Source: Prochlorococcus sp. AG-402-L18
GTDB taxonomy: Bacteria; Cyanobacteriota; Cyanobacteriia; PCC-6307; Cyanobiaceae
Direction: 5' to 3'
Assembly (NCBI GenBank): GCA_003216725.1
Contig: QCIL01000005.1
Span: 18,610 to 82,609, forward strand
Length of the DNA: 64,000 nucleotides
A model generated the notes under the pieces. The model was not told the origin of the DNA. It ran no database searches and saw only the letters and a program-made list of their open reading frames with translations. Positions 36,551 to 45,988 of the stretch are shown here, piece by piece (position 1 is the stretch's first letter; each line of letters opens with the position of its first letter). The position numbers were made by a program, and so were the translations under genes.

Positions 36551-39460
36551 ATGACATCCAAATTTGTGTCCGATTTGTTTATAGATAGGCATCTGGGGTT
36601 AAGAGATAATGATGAGAGAATTATGCTAAACAAGCTTGGTTTTCATAATATTGATCAATTTGTAGATCAAGTTATTCCTGAAGATATTCAGCTTAAAGAT
36701 AAATCTTCAGAAATATTGCCCAAAGGTTGTTCAGAAATTGAGGCTTTAAATGAATTAGAAGAGATTGCGAAGAAAAATATCAAAATGAGATCACTTATAG
36801 GCCTTGGTTATTATGACAATCACATGCCTAAAGTAATCCAAAGACATGTTCTTGAAAATCCTAGATGGTATACATCTTATACTCCATATCAAGCAGAAAT
36901 TGCACAAGGAAGATTAGAGGCTCTATTTAATTTTCAGACTATTATTTGTGAATTAACAGGATTCCCTGTTGCCAATGCATCATTGCTAGATGAGGGTACT
37001 GCTGCTGCGGAAGCTATGGCAATGAGTTTTGCCGCGAGAAAAAATCAATCTGCAAAAGTGTACTTAGTGGAATCAAATGTTTTTGATCATACTTTTAATG
37101 TCCTTCAAACCAGAGCAAAACCTTTGGGAATATCTTTAAAACGCTTTACTCAAAGCAACCTTCCTAATCATGATGATGTTTTTGGAATTTTGTTACAATT
37201 ACCTGGCAAAAATGGGCAATTATTTGATCCTACGTTCTTAATATCCCAAGCACATAGATCAGAAATTATTGTAACGGCATGTATTGATCCACTGGCACAA
37301 GTTTTAATAAAACCAATTTCTGAATTTGGTGTTGATGTAGCAGTGGGTAGTATGCAAAGATTTGGTGTTCCTATGGGTTTTGGTGGCCCCCATGCCGCAT
37401 ATTTTGCATGTAGCGAAAAATATAAAAGGCTGATACCTGGAAGAATTGTTGGGCAAACTCTTTCTAAAAATGGAGAAAAGTCCTTAAGACTAGCATTGCA
37501 AACAAGAGAGCAACATATTAGAAGGGAAAAAGCCACTAGTAATATCTGTACTGCTCAATCTTTGTTAGCCATAATTTCATCTTTTTATGCTATTTATCAT
37601 GGACCCTCTGGATTAACGCAAATTGCTAAGAGATTAGTGGAGTTGAGAATAAATTTAGAATCATGTTTAGTTGATCTAGGTTTTGATATTCCTGATGGGA
37701 TAAGATTTGATAGTGTTGATGTTTATTCTGAGCACTCCCAGAGAATCCATAATGAAGCTATAAAAAATGGGTATAACTTAAGAATTTTGCCGTTGGGATC
37801 AACTATTGAAAATTCCACTGGTTTTGGGATCTCTTTAGATGAACTGAGTGATGAAAAAGAAATCAAAGATATTGTGACTTTCATAGCCAACCTTATAGAA
37901 ATAAATGAAGATTTAGAGCCTATAAACTTTGATAAAAGATTTCATTTTGATAGTTTTGCCTTGAGATCCAGTGAATGGATGCAGCAAGAAATATTTACAA
38001 ATTATCAAAGTGAAACTGAATTAATGAGATATATATTCCGACTTGCTGAAAAAGATTTTTCTTTGGTAGATGGAATGATGCCATTAGGTAGCTGTACTAT
38101 GAAGTTAAATTCTGCAGCAGAGTTAAATCCAGTCTCTTGGGCTAATTTATCTTCTATTCATCCTTTTTCTCCACCAGATCAAACTAAGGGCTATTCAAAA
38201 ATAATATCTGATCTAGAAAAATGGATAAGTGATATTGTTGGTTTAAAATCAGTTTCTTTTCAACCAAATGCAGGCTCTCAAGGAGAGTTTGCAGGTTTAT
38301 TAGCAATAAATTCTTATTTTGAATCACAAGGTGACCATTCAAGAAAAAAATGTTTAATTCCTAAAAGTGCTCACGGAACAAATCCTGCTAGTGCCGTTAT
38401 GGCAGGTTTTGATGTGGTAACTGTTGAATGTGATGCCGAAGGAAATATTGATTTTCAAGATTTGTCGATCAAGGTCAATAAATTTGATGATCAAATAGGA
38501 GCTCTAATGTTGACCTACCCCTCTACTCATGGAGTTTTTGAATTGCAAATCAGAAAGATATGTGATTTAATTCACTCTGTTGGAGGATTTGTCTATTTAG
38601 ATGGAGCAAATCTTAATGCTCAGGTTGGATTATGTAAACCTGGGAACTATGGTGTTGATGTTTGTCATTTGAATTTACATAAAACGTTCTGCATTCCACA
38701 TGGAGGTGGTGGTCCAGGAGTGGGTCCAGTTGCTGCATCAGAAACTTTAAGCCCATTTCTTCCTACTCATTCTTTAAAAGATAATTATTTATCTAATAGT
38801 TCCAATTACGTATCCTCTGCTCAGCATGGTAGTGCAAGTATTCTTCCAATAAGTTGGATGTATATAAAGATGGCTGGTTTTACTGGTTTAAGGAAAGCAA
38901 CTTCGCACGCAATTTTATCTGCAAATTATATTGCGCATTCTTTAAAGCATAAATTCAAGATTCTTTATAAGGGAAAAAATAATTTTGTCGCACATGAATG
39001 TATTTTAGATTTTAGAGATTTAAAATCCAAAACTGGTTTGAGTGTAAATGATTTAGCTAAGCGATTAATAGATTATAGTTTTCATGCTCCAACTATAAGT
39101 TGGCCTGTTCCAGAGACTATAATGATAGAGCCTACTGAAAGTGAAAGTTTGGTAGAGTTAGATAGATTTTGCGAGGCCATGCTATTGATTGGAGAAGAAA
39201 TCAGTGAAATAGAAAATAATAATGAATTAAATAATAATAATGTAATAAGCAATGCTCCTCATACACTGCAAGAATTAATTGATGATAATTGGCATTATCC
39301 TTATTCAAAAGAAAAAGCCTCTTTTCCTTATAAAACTCCAACTAATATTAAGTTTTGGTCATCAGTTTCTAGGATTAATAATGCATATGGCGATCGCAAT
39401 TTAATTTGCTCTTGTAATGTAAATCAAGCAGACACCTTAGAAGAAAAAAAATGTGCTTGA
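36551..39460 (+). CDS. gcvP: Glycine dehydrogenase (decarboxylating), P protein
   Basis: PLP enzyme that decarboxylates glycine and loads the aminomethyl group on GcvH. 969 residues in one chain, as in E. coli and plants, not the split form. N-terminal half has GYYDNHMPKVIQRH and YTPYQAEIAQGRLE; the PLP lysine of the C-terminal half is in NLHKTFCIPHGGGGPG. Photorespiratory and one-carbon roles are expected in cyanobacteria. Start ATG at 36551. It forms a unit with gcvH, while gcvT is on the other strand 17 kb away. Confidence 0.98.
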   Translation: MTSKFVSDLFIDRHLGLRDNDERIMLNKLGFHNIDQFVDQVIPEDIQLKDKSSEILPKGCSEIEALNELEEIAKKNIKMRSLIGLGYYDNHMPKVIQRHVLENPRWYTSYTPYQAEIAQGRLEALFNFQTIICELTGFPVANASLLDEGTAAAEAMAMSFAARKNQSAKVYLVESNVFDHTFNVLQTRAKPLGISLKRFTQSNLPNHDDVFGILLQLPGKNGQLFDPTFLISQAHRSEIIVTACIDPLAQVLIKPISEFGVDVAVGSMQRFGVPMGFGGPHAAYFACSEKYKRLIPGRIVGQTLSKNGEKSLRLALQTREQHIRREKATSNICTAQSLLAIISSFYAIYHGPSGLTQIAKRLVELRINLESCLVDLGFDIPDGIRFDSVDVYSEHSQRIHNEAIKNGYNLRILPLGSTIENSTGFGISLDELSDEKEIKDIVTFIANLIEINEDLEPINFDKRFHFDSFALRSSEWMQQEIFTNYQSETELMRYIFRLAEKDFSLVDGMMPLGSCTMKLNSAAELNPVSWANLSSIHPFSPPDQTKGYSKIISDLEKWISDIVGLKSVSFQPNAGSQGEFAGLLAINSYFESQGDHSRKKCLIPKSAHGTNPASAVMAGFDVVTVECDAEGNIDFQDLSIKVNKFDDQIGALMLTYPSTHGVFELQIRKICDLIHSVGGFVYLDGANLNAQVGLCKPGNYGVDVCHLNLHKTFCIPHGGGGPGVGPVAASETLSPFLPTHSLKDNYLSNSSNYVSSAQHGSASILPISWMYIKMAGFTGLRKATSHAILSANYIAHSLKHKFKILYKGKNNFVAHECILDFRDLKSKTGLSVNDLAKRLIDYSFHAPTISWPVPETIMIEPTESESLVELDRFCEAMLLIGEEISEIENNNELNNNNVISNAPHTLQELIDDNWHYPYSKEKASFPYKTPTNIKFWSSVSRINNAYGDRNLICSCNVNQADTLEEKKCA

Positions 39461-39498
39461 AAGACTAGCGTCCTTGTATTTACTTAGTTATTATCAAT

Positions 39499-39837
39499 GT
39501 GAATAAAAATTTAATAATTTCTTATAGAAATTTTTTAAATTTTTTTATTATTATATTAAGCATCAAATTTTTTGGGGTATTTGAAGCTATGACTGAAGAT
39601 TTTAATTCTGGAAATATTAAACGTTTGCCAATCAAAAATGTGGACTTGCCAGATTTTGTTAACAATTTTCACGAGGACAATTCAATTGTTTGCTCTATTG
39701 AGGGCACTAATGTAATAAGAGTTCCTTTTGGTAAAAAATTCTCCAAGAAAAAAAGGCCTGAAAAGAATCAAAATATCGCAACGTTAATCCTCCCTCTAAG
39801 TTCATATACGAGTCCTACACCCCCACACGTAGCATAA
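39499..39837 (+). CDS. Small secreted or anchored protein of unknown function
   Basis: 112 residues from GTG at 39499. The N-terminus has a basic stretch then a hydrophobic segment (about 12-29, FLNFFIIILSIKFFG), which could be a signal peptide or anchor. The mature part contains DLPDFVNNFHEDNSIVCSIEG and a basic KKFSKKKRPEK linker. Not recognised. A start at ATG (residue 31) would remove the hydrophobic segment. It sits 38 bases after gcvP and faces sqdX, whose stop lies 11 bases past its end. Confidence 0.55.
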   Translation: MNKNLIISYRNFLNFFIIILSIKFFGVFEAMTEDFNSGNIKRLPIKNVDLPDFVNNFHEDNSIVCSIEGTNVIRVPFGKKFSKKKRPEKNQNIATLILPLSSYTSPTPPHVA

Positions 39838-39848
39838 ATAAATTATTT

Positions 39849-40982
39849 TTATTTAATATTTTTGAGCGTTTCATAATAATAATGTTGTAATTGTAAAGTA
39901 GCTTGATTCCAATCCCATTTTTCTGCTTCACTTCTTGCTTCTTTTCTCATAACTTCTCTTTTATTTTCATTTTCCAGAATTTTTTTCGTCGCCTCAATTA
40001 AACTTTGTTCCCCGTTATCTGTTTGATCAGGATCATATAAACAACCATTTACACCATCGCTTATTATGTCTGGTATCCCTCCCTTGTTAGCTCCGATAAC
40101 TGGACATCCTGCAGCCATTGCTTCTAATAATACTAATCCAAGTGTTTCCGTGCTTGAGGGAAATAAAAATATATCTCCTGAGGCATAAGCGCTAGCAAGT
40201 TCATTGCCAGATAAATATCCTATGAAATTAGTCTTTGTATTTTCGAAGATTTTTTCAAGTTGGTTTCTATAAGGTCCGTCTCCTACAAGTGCTAGGCATG
40301 CATCAGGAATATTTTCTAAAACTGGTTTTATTCGTTCAATTTGTTTTTCTGCTGATAATCTTCCTACATAAATCAATAGGTATTTAGCGTCTTTATATTT
40401 TCCAAATAATTTTTCTCTCATTTTCTCATTTCTCAAATCTGGTCTGAAACTGCAAGTATCTACACCTCTTTGCCATAGAGCAGTCCTTTGAATACCTTTA
40501 TCTTTTAACTCATTTACCATAGCAGTGGAAGTACATAAATTTAATAAGGCTTGATTATGAGCTGCTTTGAGCAATTCCCATAAAAGTGGCTCTAACATAC
40601 CCATACCGTAGTGTTCAAGATATTTAGGAAGATGAGTATGGTAGCTTGCAATTAAAGGGATATTATTAGTTTTAGCCAACCATATTCCACCTAAGCCAAG
40701 AACAGCTGGATTAACAACATGTATTAAATCTGGTTTGAATGTTTCTAACTTCTCTGAAACAGCAGGACCTGGGAGACCTAGCTTTAGCTCTGGGTATAAG
40801 GGTAATGGCATTGCAGCCACTCCAACAACACTTGCTCCCATATATGACTCAGGACAACCTTCCGGACAAAAAACTATAACTTCATCACCATTTTTTATTA
40901 AAAATTCAATAGTTTTAGTTAATCTTGTTACTATGCCATCAACTTTAGGTAAAAAAGTTTCAGTAAACAATGCAATTTTCAC
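39849..40982 (-). CDS. sqdX: Sulfoquinovosyltransferase (SQDG synthase)
   Basis: GT4 family glycosyltransferase joining sulfoquinovose from UDP-sulfoquinovose to diacylglycerol, making the sulfolipid SQDG. 377 residues. Start is GTG at 40982 (VKIALFTETFLPKVDGI). GT-B marks: TRLTKTIEFL, DLIHVVNPAVLG, YVGRLSAEKQIERI and the donor-site SSTETLGLVLLEAMAAGCPVI (in pieces, TETLGLV and EAMAAG). It is 27 bases downstream of sqdB, so both steps are in one operon. SQDG lets Prochlorococcus reduce phospholipid use. Confidence 0.95.
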   Translation of the reverse strand: MKIALFTETFLPKVDGIVTRLTKTIEFLIKNGDEVIVFCPEGCPESYMGASVVGVAAMPLPLYPELKLGLPGPAVSEKLETFKPDLIHVVNPAVLGLGGIWLAKTNNIPLIASYHTHLPKYLEHYGMGMLEPLLWELLKAAHNQALLNLCTSTAMVNELKDKGIQRTALWQRGVDTCSFRPDLRNEKMREKLFGKYKDAKYLLIYVGRLSAEKQIERIKPVLENIPDACLALVGDGPYRNQLEKIFENTKTNFIGYLSGNELASAYASGDIFLFPSSTETLGLVLLEAMAAGCPVIGANKGGIPDIISDGVNGCLYDPDQTDNGEQSLIEATKKILENENKREVMRKEARSEAEKWDWNQATLQLQHYYYETLKNIK

Positions 40983-41009
40983 TTTGTTAAGGTAATTATT
41001 TCAAAAATT

Positions 41010-42203
41010 TTAATTAGTTTTTATGGCTTCAGCTTGTTTTTTGGTCCAGGATGAAACACAAGGTATGCGCTTCAAATCACATCTATCAGAGAATTTTTTA
41101 GCAACTTCAACAACCTCTTCTAATAAGCCATTATCAAGTGTTGTTGGGTTTAAACCTAATTCTATAAAGCATTTATTATCAACAATCAAATCATTTTCAA
41201 CCGCTTCGTTCCTTGGATTTGGTAAGTAATTAATATCGGCTCCTGTTAGAGAAGCAACTTTTTTAGCTAGTTCTCCAACTTGATGACTTTCAGTCATTTG
41301 ATTGAAGATTTTAACTCTCTCTCCTGATTTTGGAGGATTCTCAAGAGCAAGTTGTACACATTTTACCGAATCTTTTATATGTATAAATGCTCTTGTTTGA
41401 CCTCCTGTTCCATGAACACTTAATGGATATCCAATGGCTGCTTGCATTAGAAATCTGTTTAGAACTGTTCCATAATCTCCGTCATAGTCAAATCTGTTTG
41501 TTAATCTAGGATCTTTTAACGTTGCTTCAGTATTTGTTCCCCAAACAATACCTTGATGCAGATCAGTAATTCTGACAAGATCATTTTTGTTGTAGTAAAG
41601 AAATAGTAATTGATCTAAGGTTTTCGTCATGTGGTAAACACTGCCTGGACTTGCTGGGTGCAATATTTCTTCTTCAAAGCGGCTTCCATCTGGTTGGGGA
41701 ACTTCAACTTTTAGATAACCTTCTGGAATTGTTGCGCCTCTATGGGATCCATATCCGTAGACTCCCATTGTTCCTAAATGAATGACATGAATATCTAAAT
41801 TACTTTCTACGATTGCAGCAAGAAGGTTGTGTGTGCCATTAACATTATTATCTACTGTATATCTTTTGGTAAAACTCGATTTCATCGAGTATGGTGCGGC
41901 TCTTTGTTCTGCAAAATGGATAACTGAATCTGGTTTTTCTTCAATAAGTAAATTTAGTAATTTTTGATATTGTTTAGAGATATCCATGTTAAGAAATCTC
42001 ATAGGTTTACCTCCAATCTCTTCCCATGCAGAAAGTCTTTCCGTTATTGAAGAAATGGGAGTTAAAGATTCTACTTCTAGATCAATATCTATTTTTCTTC
42101 GACTTAAATTGTCGACAATAATTACATCATGATTTTGCTCTGCTAAATTAACCGCACAAGGCCAACCGCAAAAACCATCTCCACCTAGAATAATAACTTT
42201 CAC
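41010..42203 (-). CDS. sqdB: UDP-sulfoquinovose synthase
   Basis: SDR-type enzyme converting UDP-glucose and sulfite to UDP-sulfoquinovose for sulfolipid. 397 residues from GTG at 42203. The NAD-binding motif is ILGGDGFCGWP (5-16), with the catalytic region YHMTKTLDQLL (YxxxK) and HFAEQRAAPYSM. The C-terminal block has TNRFDYDGDYGTVLNRF. The 171-bp gap upstream is its promoter region and contains an inverted repeat. Confidence 0.97.
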   Translation of the reverse strand: MKVIILGGDGFCGWPCAVNLAEQNHDVIIVDNLSRRKIDIDLEVESLTPISSITERLSAWEEIGGKPMRFLNMDISKQYQKLLNLLIEEKPDSVIHFAEQRAAPYSMKSSFTKRYTVDNNVNGTHNLLAAIVESNLDIHVIHLGTMGVYGYGSHRGATIPEGYLKVEVPQPDGSRFEEEILHPASPGSVYHMTKTLDQLLFLYYNKNDLVRITDLHQGIVWGTNTEATLKDPRLTNRFDYDGDYGTVLNRFLMQAAIGYPLSVHGTGGQTRAFIHIKDSVKCVQLALENPPKSGERVKIFNQMTESHQVGELAKKVASLTGADINYLPNPRNEAVENDLIVDNKCFIELGLNPTTLDNGLLEEVVEVAKKFSDRCDLKRIPCVSSWTKKQAEAIKTN

Positions 42204-42259
42204 TCAGAACTCCAGAATTAATAGATTCATAATATATTTATTAAATTACTACAGTGTGC

Positions 42260-42285
42260 TTACAATTTGCGAAAAAACATTGTAA
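42260..42285. promoter_or_regulatory. Inverted repeat in the sqdB promoter region
   Basis: TTACAAT and ATTGTAA are perfect 7-base arms separated by 12 bases, about 57-82 bases upstream of the sqdB start. It may be an operator. There is no T run fitting a rho-independent terminator of thiG on the minus strand. The rest of the gap (42204-42374) is AT-rich with no ORF. Confidence 0.35.
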
Positions 42286-42374
42286 ATAGTTTCAAAACTT
42301 TTTTCTTAAAAGGAAAATTACATTCAAATAAACAATTTTTACTCTACTTTCAACTTTGTTTAACTTTAAGAAAA

Positions 42375-43169
42375 TTAAATAGAAATGTTTTTTTCTGGTG
42401 AACTTGGTATTGCATACTCTTGTTTTTTAATTCTTCCCGCAAGAAAAGCCTCCCTGCCTGCTTTTACGCCATAGTTTATTGCTTGAGCCATAAGAGGTGG
42501 ATTTTTGGCTTGCGCAATAGCACTATTGATTAGAACACCATCAGCTCCAATCTCCATGGCTTGAGAGGCTTCACTTGGCACTCCTATTCCTGCGTCAATT
42601 ATTACTGGAACTTTGGCATTCTCAATAATTATCGATATGTTTGATAAATTTAATAAACCTTGTCCAGATCCAATAGGCGAGCCTAACGGCATTACAGTGG
42701 AACAACCCACTTCTTCTAGTCTTTTTGCAAGCATTGGATCTGCATTGATATAGGGAAGTACATTAAAACCCTTTTTTATTAAAATTTCAGCCGCTTTTAA
42801 GGTCTCTATTGGATCTGGTAGCAAATACTTTTTGTCAGGAATAACTTCCAACTTAACAAAATTATTTTCTTCTTGACCAGATAATTTTGCAAGCTCTCTT
42901 CCAAAAATTGCTATTCTGACTGCTTCATCTGCATTTATACACCCTGCTGTATTAGGAAGCATCCAATATTTTTTCCAGTTAATATTTTCTAGTAAATTTT
43001 CTCCAGTCTGATCATTCTTTATTCTCCTAACAGCGACCGTAATAATTTCTGTTTCCGACTTTGATAAACTTTCTGCCATGTCTTTTGTAGATTTGTATTT
43101 GCCAGTACCTAACATTAATCTACTGGAAAATTGCTTTCCTCCTATTACTAAAGATGAATAATTTTCCAT
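42375..43169 (-). CDS. thiG: Thiazole synthase
   Basis: Makes the thiazole phosphate of thiamine from deoxyxylulose phosphate, the ThiS thiocarboxylate and a glycine-derived imine. 264 residues. The Schiff-base lysine is in VKLEVIPD, and the phosphate-binding region is [10 protein letters not shown]; further blocks are [22 protein letters not shown] (in parts, GIGVPS and EIGADGV). No TPP riboswitch is seen in front; it follows ycf37 by two bases and is probably expressed with the rpmI-rplT-ycf37 run. Confidence 0.96.
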   Translation of the reverse strand: MENYSSLVIGGKQFSSRLMLGTGKYKSTKDMAESLSKSETEIITVAVRRIKNDQTGENLLENINWKKYWMLPNTAGCINADEAVRIAIFGRELAKLSGQEENNFVKLEVIPDKKYLLPDPIETLKAAEILIKKGFNVLPYINADPMLAKRLEEVGCSTVMPLGSPIGSGQGLLNLSNISIIIENAKVPVIIDAGIGVPSEASQAMEIGADGVLINSAIAQAKNPPLMAQAINYGVKAGREAFLAGRIKKQEYAIPSSPEKNISI

Positions 43170-43171
43170 AT

Positions 43172-43729
43172 TTAAAATCCCTTATCTTTTATACCTTTGT
43201 AAGGATTGTAATCATTGCGTTTTTCTAATTCTTTGCTTTTTTTTATTGCAGTTTTATTATCACTATCTATCTTTAAAACTTTTTTGTAAGTTATATATGC
43301 TAAGTCATACTCTAATAACCGTTGTTGCGCTGAAGCTAGATTGTTTAAAGCAATTATGTATTCTGGCAGAAATTTTATTGCTAAATTATAATGTTTTACT
43401 GCTTTTTTAAATTCATTTTGTGCAGCATATGAAAAACCTAAAGCATTTTCTATGATAGCTTTTGCTTCATTAGGTTCTTTATCATAAATTTCTATAGCTT
43501 TTAAAAAAGTCTTCGTTGCCTCAGCATATAACCTTTTTTTTATTTGAATTGATCCGTACTCATATAATTCAGAAGCTTTTGTTAATGAGGATAATCCTTT
43601 TTGTTCGAATTTAACCAAATTCAACTCTTCATTTCTTGTTTTTAAAAATTGTCTAAAAACAAAAATAGATATTATTATTAGTATTACAAAAAGAATTATT
43701 AGATAAGACTGAAAGGACGATATTTCCAT
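43172..43729 (-). CDS. ycf37: TPR protein with N-terminal anchor, Ycf37-like
   Basis: 185 residues: one hydrophobic helix (about 7-27, rich in Ile/Phe) followed by tetratricopeptide repeats. The repeats cover about 45-170 ([45 protein letters not shown], written here as separate parts, and [17 protein letters not shown]). Size and layout match Ycf37, a cyanobacterial and plastid protein that helps assemble or stabilise photosystem I. The TPR class is certain; the ycf37 label is likely but not proven. Confidence 0.75.
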   Translation of the reverse strand: MEISSFQSYLIILFVILIIISIFVFRQFLKTRNEELNLVKFEQKGLSSLTKASELYEYGSIQIKKRLYAEATKTFLKAIEIYDKEPNEAKAIIENALGFSYAAQNEFKKAVKHYNLAIKFLPEYIIALNNLASAQQRLLEYDLAYITYKKVLKIDSDNKTAIKKSKELEKRNDYNPYKGIKDKGF

Positions 43730-43759
43730 TAATCAATTTTAGTATTCTAGAACCTTATT

Positions 43760-44107
43760 TTATTTACTAACAACTGCTGCTATTTCTTCAAAACACTTTG
43801 GATCACTTAAAGCTATTTGAGCAAGCATTTTTCTATTAATTATTATTTCGGATGTTTTCATTCCGTGAATTAGTTTGCTGTAATTAGTTCCGTTCATTCT
43901 AGCAGAAGCATTTATTCTAGATATCCAAAGTTTTCTAAAATCTCTTTTTCTTCTTCTTCTATCTCTATAAGCATTACATAGAGCTTTCATTACTCTTTGA
44001 TTAGCTGTTCTAAACAGATTTTTGTTTCCACCTCTGAAACCTTTTGCAAGATTTAAGATTTTATTTCTTCTTTTTCTTGCTATGTTGCCTCTTTTAACGC
44101 GTGCCAT
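43760..44107 (-). CDS. rplT: 50S ribosomal protein L20
   Basis: Large-subunit protein bL20. 115 residues with [18 protein letters not shown] and [21 protein letters not shown] in its typical basic N-terminus and the [18 protein letters not shown] region. Lies 29 bases after rpmI. No infC is in the neighbourhood. Confidence 0.98.
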   Translation of the reverse strand: MARVKRGNIARKRRNKILNLAKGFRGGNKNLFRTANQRVMKALCNAYRDRRRRKRDFRKLWISRINASARMNGTNYSKLIHGMKTSEIIINRKMLAQIALSDPKCFEEIAAVVSK

Positions 44108-44136
44108 GAATTTGAATTGATAGTTAATTTATGCTT

Positions 44137-44334
44137 TTAAGCATAGGGAATCATTAATTTTACATTATCAGCATCTTTTTCATCAACAACAGCTTTTGTA
44201 GAAAGGTGTCTTTTTAACTTTGAGCTTTTGTGATCTAGTAAATGATTATGGAAAGCTCTTCGTCTCATGAATTTACCCGTCGCAGTTGCTTTAAATCTTT
44301 TTGCTGCCGATTTGCGAGTTTTGAGTTTAGACAT
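44137..44334 (-). CDS. rpmI: 50S ribosomal protein L35
   Basis: Large-subunit protein bL35, 65 residues. [20 protein letters not shown] followed by [16 protein letters not shown] is diagnostic. First gene of the minus-strand run rpmI-rplT-ycf37-thiG; the 91-bp region upstream is shared with the divergent SpoIID-like gene. Confidence 0.97.
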   Translation of the reverse strand: MSKLKTRKSAAKRFKATATGKFMRRRAFHNHLLDHKSSKLKRHLSTKAVVDEKDADNVKLMIPYA

Positions 44335-44425
44335 TTAAGTCAGATATGTTTAATTTAAATAATCTAAACCTTTATATGCATTGGTGCAAATTAAAGTTTC
44401 AATTAGTAGGTTAATTTCTTAAATT

Positions 44426-45964
44426 ATGCAACGAAGATTTCATTTTTTATATATTATTTGGGGATTTTTCTTTTTTGCATTATGTCCACAAATATTTTCG
44501 GAAAATGCTTTTGCAGATGAATCTATTGAAATTAATTTGAAAAAAGAATTAAAAAAAGGAAATTTTTTAATTGGATTAAAACAATATTTAGGAGGTAGTT
44601 CTGATAAGTTAATAGGAAAAAAAAATATCATTTTTTCAACAGAAAATTCTTTTATTGATTTATATTCTGCAAATGGGATTAAGCATAGATCAAAAAAAAT
44701 CAATATTTTATTTAAAAATGTACCTTTGAAAACTACTCAAAATATTCAAAGGTTAGTATTTGGACCATTTTCCAGTTATGAAACTGCCCAAAGAAAAGCA
44801 AGGAATCTACGAGCAATGGGGTATGAACCAGTTGTAACTTATCCAAAAAATTGGGAAGTTTGGATTAAAGAAGAGAAAAAGCTTTTGGATAAAAAGTTAA
44901 ATTATAAATTTTTTAAGAAATCTATTAAATCAAAAATTGTTCCCTTCTTAACTAATAAGTACACTCAACATAAACTTGAAGGTCCTATATACATCACATC
45001 TGACCAGGAAGTAAAAATTAATAATGTTAATTTTGGAAAAAAATTTTATTTGGTAAAGGATTCTTATGGAACTTGGACTTTAATTCAGAAAATTAAATTT
45101 GATGAATACTTAGAGGGAGTTCTTCCTCATGAAATTGGCTCTAACGCTCCAGTAGAGGCACTTAAAGCACAAGCAGTAATTGCAAGAACTTGGGCGATTT
45201 ATAATTCAGGTAGGTTTAATTTTGATCAATACCATTTATGTATTACCACTCAATGTCAGGTTTATAAAAAGCCTAATTTGGAAAATCCAAATATTAAAAA
45301 AGCTATTAAAGATACGAAAAATTTAATAATTACCTATAGAGATAAACCTATAAACTCCTTTTATCATGGCTCTAATGGAGGGATAGCGAGCAGCGCAAGT
45401 GAAGCATGGAAAATTGAAGATTATTTTTACTTTTTCCCTATGATTGATGGAGAGGATAATTTAAATCAATTTTTTGAACTTCCAATTAAAAATGAAAATC
45501 AATTAAATATATTCCTAGATTCCGTAAATGAAAAAGCCTTTGGTGAAAATCACTCTCTTTTCCGTTGGAAGAGAGTAGTTTCGTCTGAAAAAATTCAGGA
45601 ATATTTAGTTAAAAATCAATTAATTAAAGATAGAAAAGATTTTGTCAATATAAAAATAACTCAAAGAGGATTTAGTGGAAGAGTCATAAAAATGGAGATC
45701 CAAGTAAGTAATTCGAATAAAATGATAGTTTTAGAAAGAGATGATATAAGAAGAATATTGAACTTTTTGCCTAGTACTTTATTTACTATTAATAAATTAA
45801 ATGATAATTATTGGATTTTTAAAGGGGGAGGCTTTGGTCATGGTGTAGGTTTATCTCAAGCAGGAGCAATTGAAATGGCTGAAATGGGGTTTACTTATGA
45901 ACAAATATTGATTCATTATTATAGAGGAACAAAAATTAAAAAAATTGAGATATTGTCTCAATAA
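44426..45964 (+). CDS. SpoIID/LytB-domain protein with SPOR-like region
   Basis: 512 residues with an N-terminal signal peptide (basic MQRRF, hydrophobic core, cut probably near AFA-DE at 30). Residues about 105-150 (VFGPFSSYETAQRKARNLRA) resemble a SPOR peptidoglycan-binding domain. The SpoIID domain starts near 225 (YLEGVLPHEIGSNAPVEALK, about 228-247), with the catalytic glutamate of SpoIID-type lytic transglycosylases at about E236, and ends with GFGHGVGLSQAGA. It should act on cell-wall glycan in the periplasm. Cyanobacteria do not sporulate, so it serves wall remodelling or division. The next gene is a glycosyltransferase 24 bases on. Confidence 0.85.
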   Translation: MQRRFHFLYIIWGFFFFALCPQIFSENAFADESIEINLKKELKKGNFLIGLKQYLGGSSDKLIGKKNIIFSTENSFIDLYSANGIKHRSKKINILFKNVPLKTTQNIQRLVFGPFSSYETAQRKARNLRAMGYEPVVTYPKNWEVWIKEEKKLLDKKLNYKFFKKSIKSKIVPFLTNKYTQHKLEGPIYITSDQEVKINNVNFGKKFYLVKDSYGTWTLIQKIKFDEYLEGVLPHEIGSNAPVEALKAQAVIARTWAIYNSGRFNFDQYHLCITTQCQVYKKPNLENPNIKKAIKDTKNLIITYRDKPINSFYHGSNGGIASSASEAWKIEDYFYFFPMIDGEDNLNQFFELPIKNENQLNIFLDSVNEKAFGENHSLFRWKRVVSSEKIQEYLVKNQLIKDRKDFVNIKITQRGFSGRVIKMEIQVSNSNKMIVLERDDIRRILNFLPSTLFTINKLNDNYWIFKGGGFGHGVGLSQAGAIEMAEMGFTYEQILIHYYRGTKIKKIEILSQ

Positions 45965-45988
45965 TCCAAAAAAATTAAATCTTTATTT

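Noticed and set aside
43170..43171. TPP riboswitch before thiG
   Set aside because: thiG begins two bases after ycf37, so there is no leader; no thi-box-like sequence was noted further upstream.
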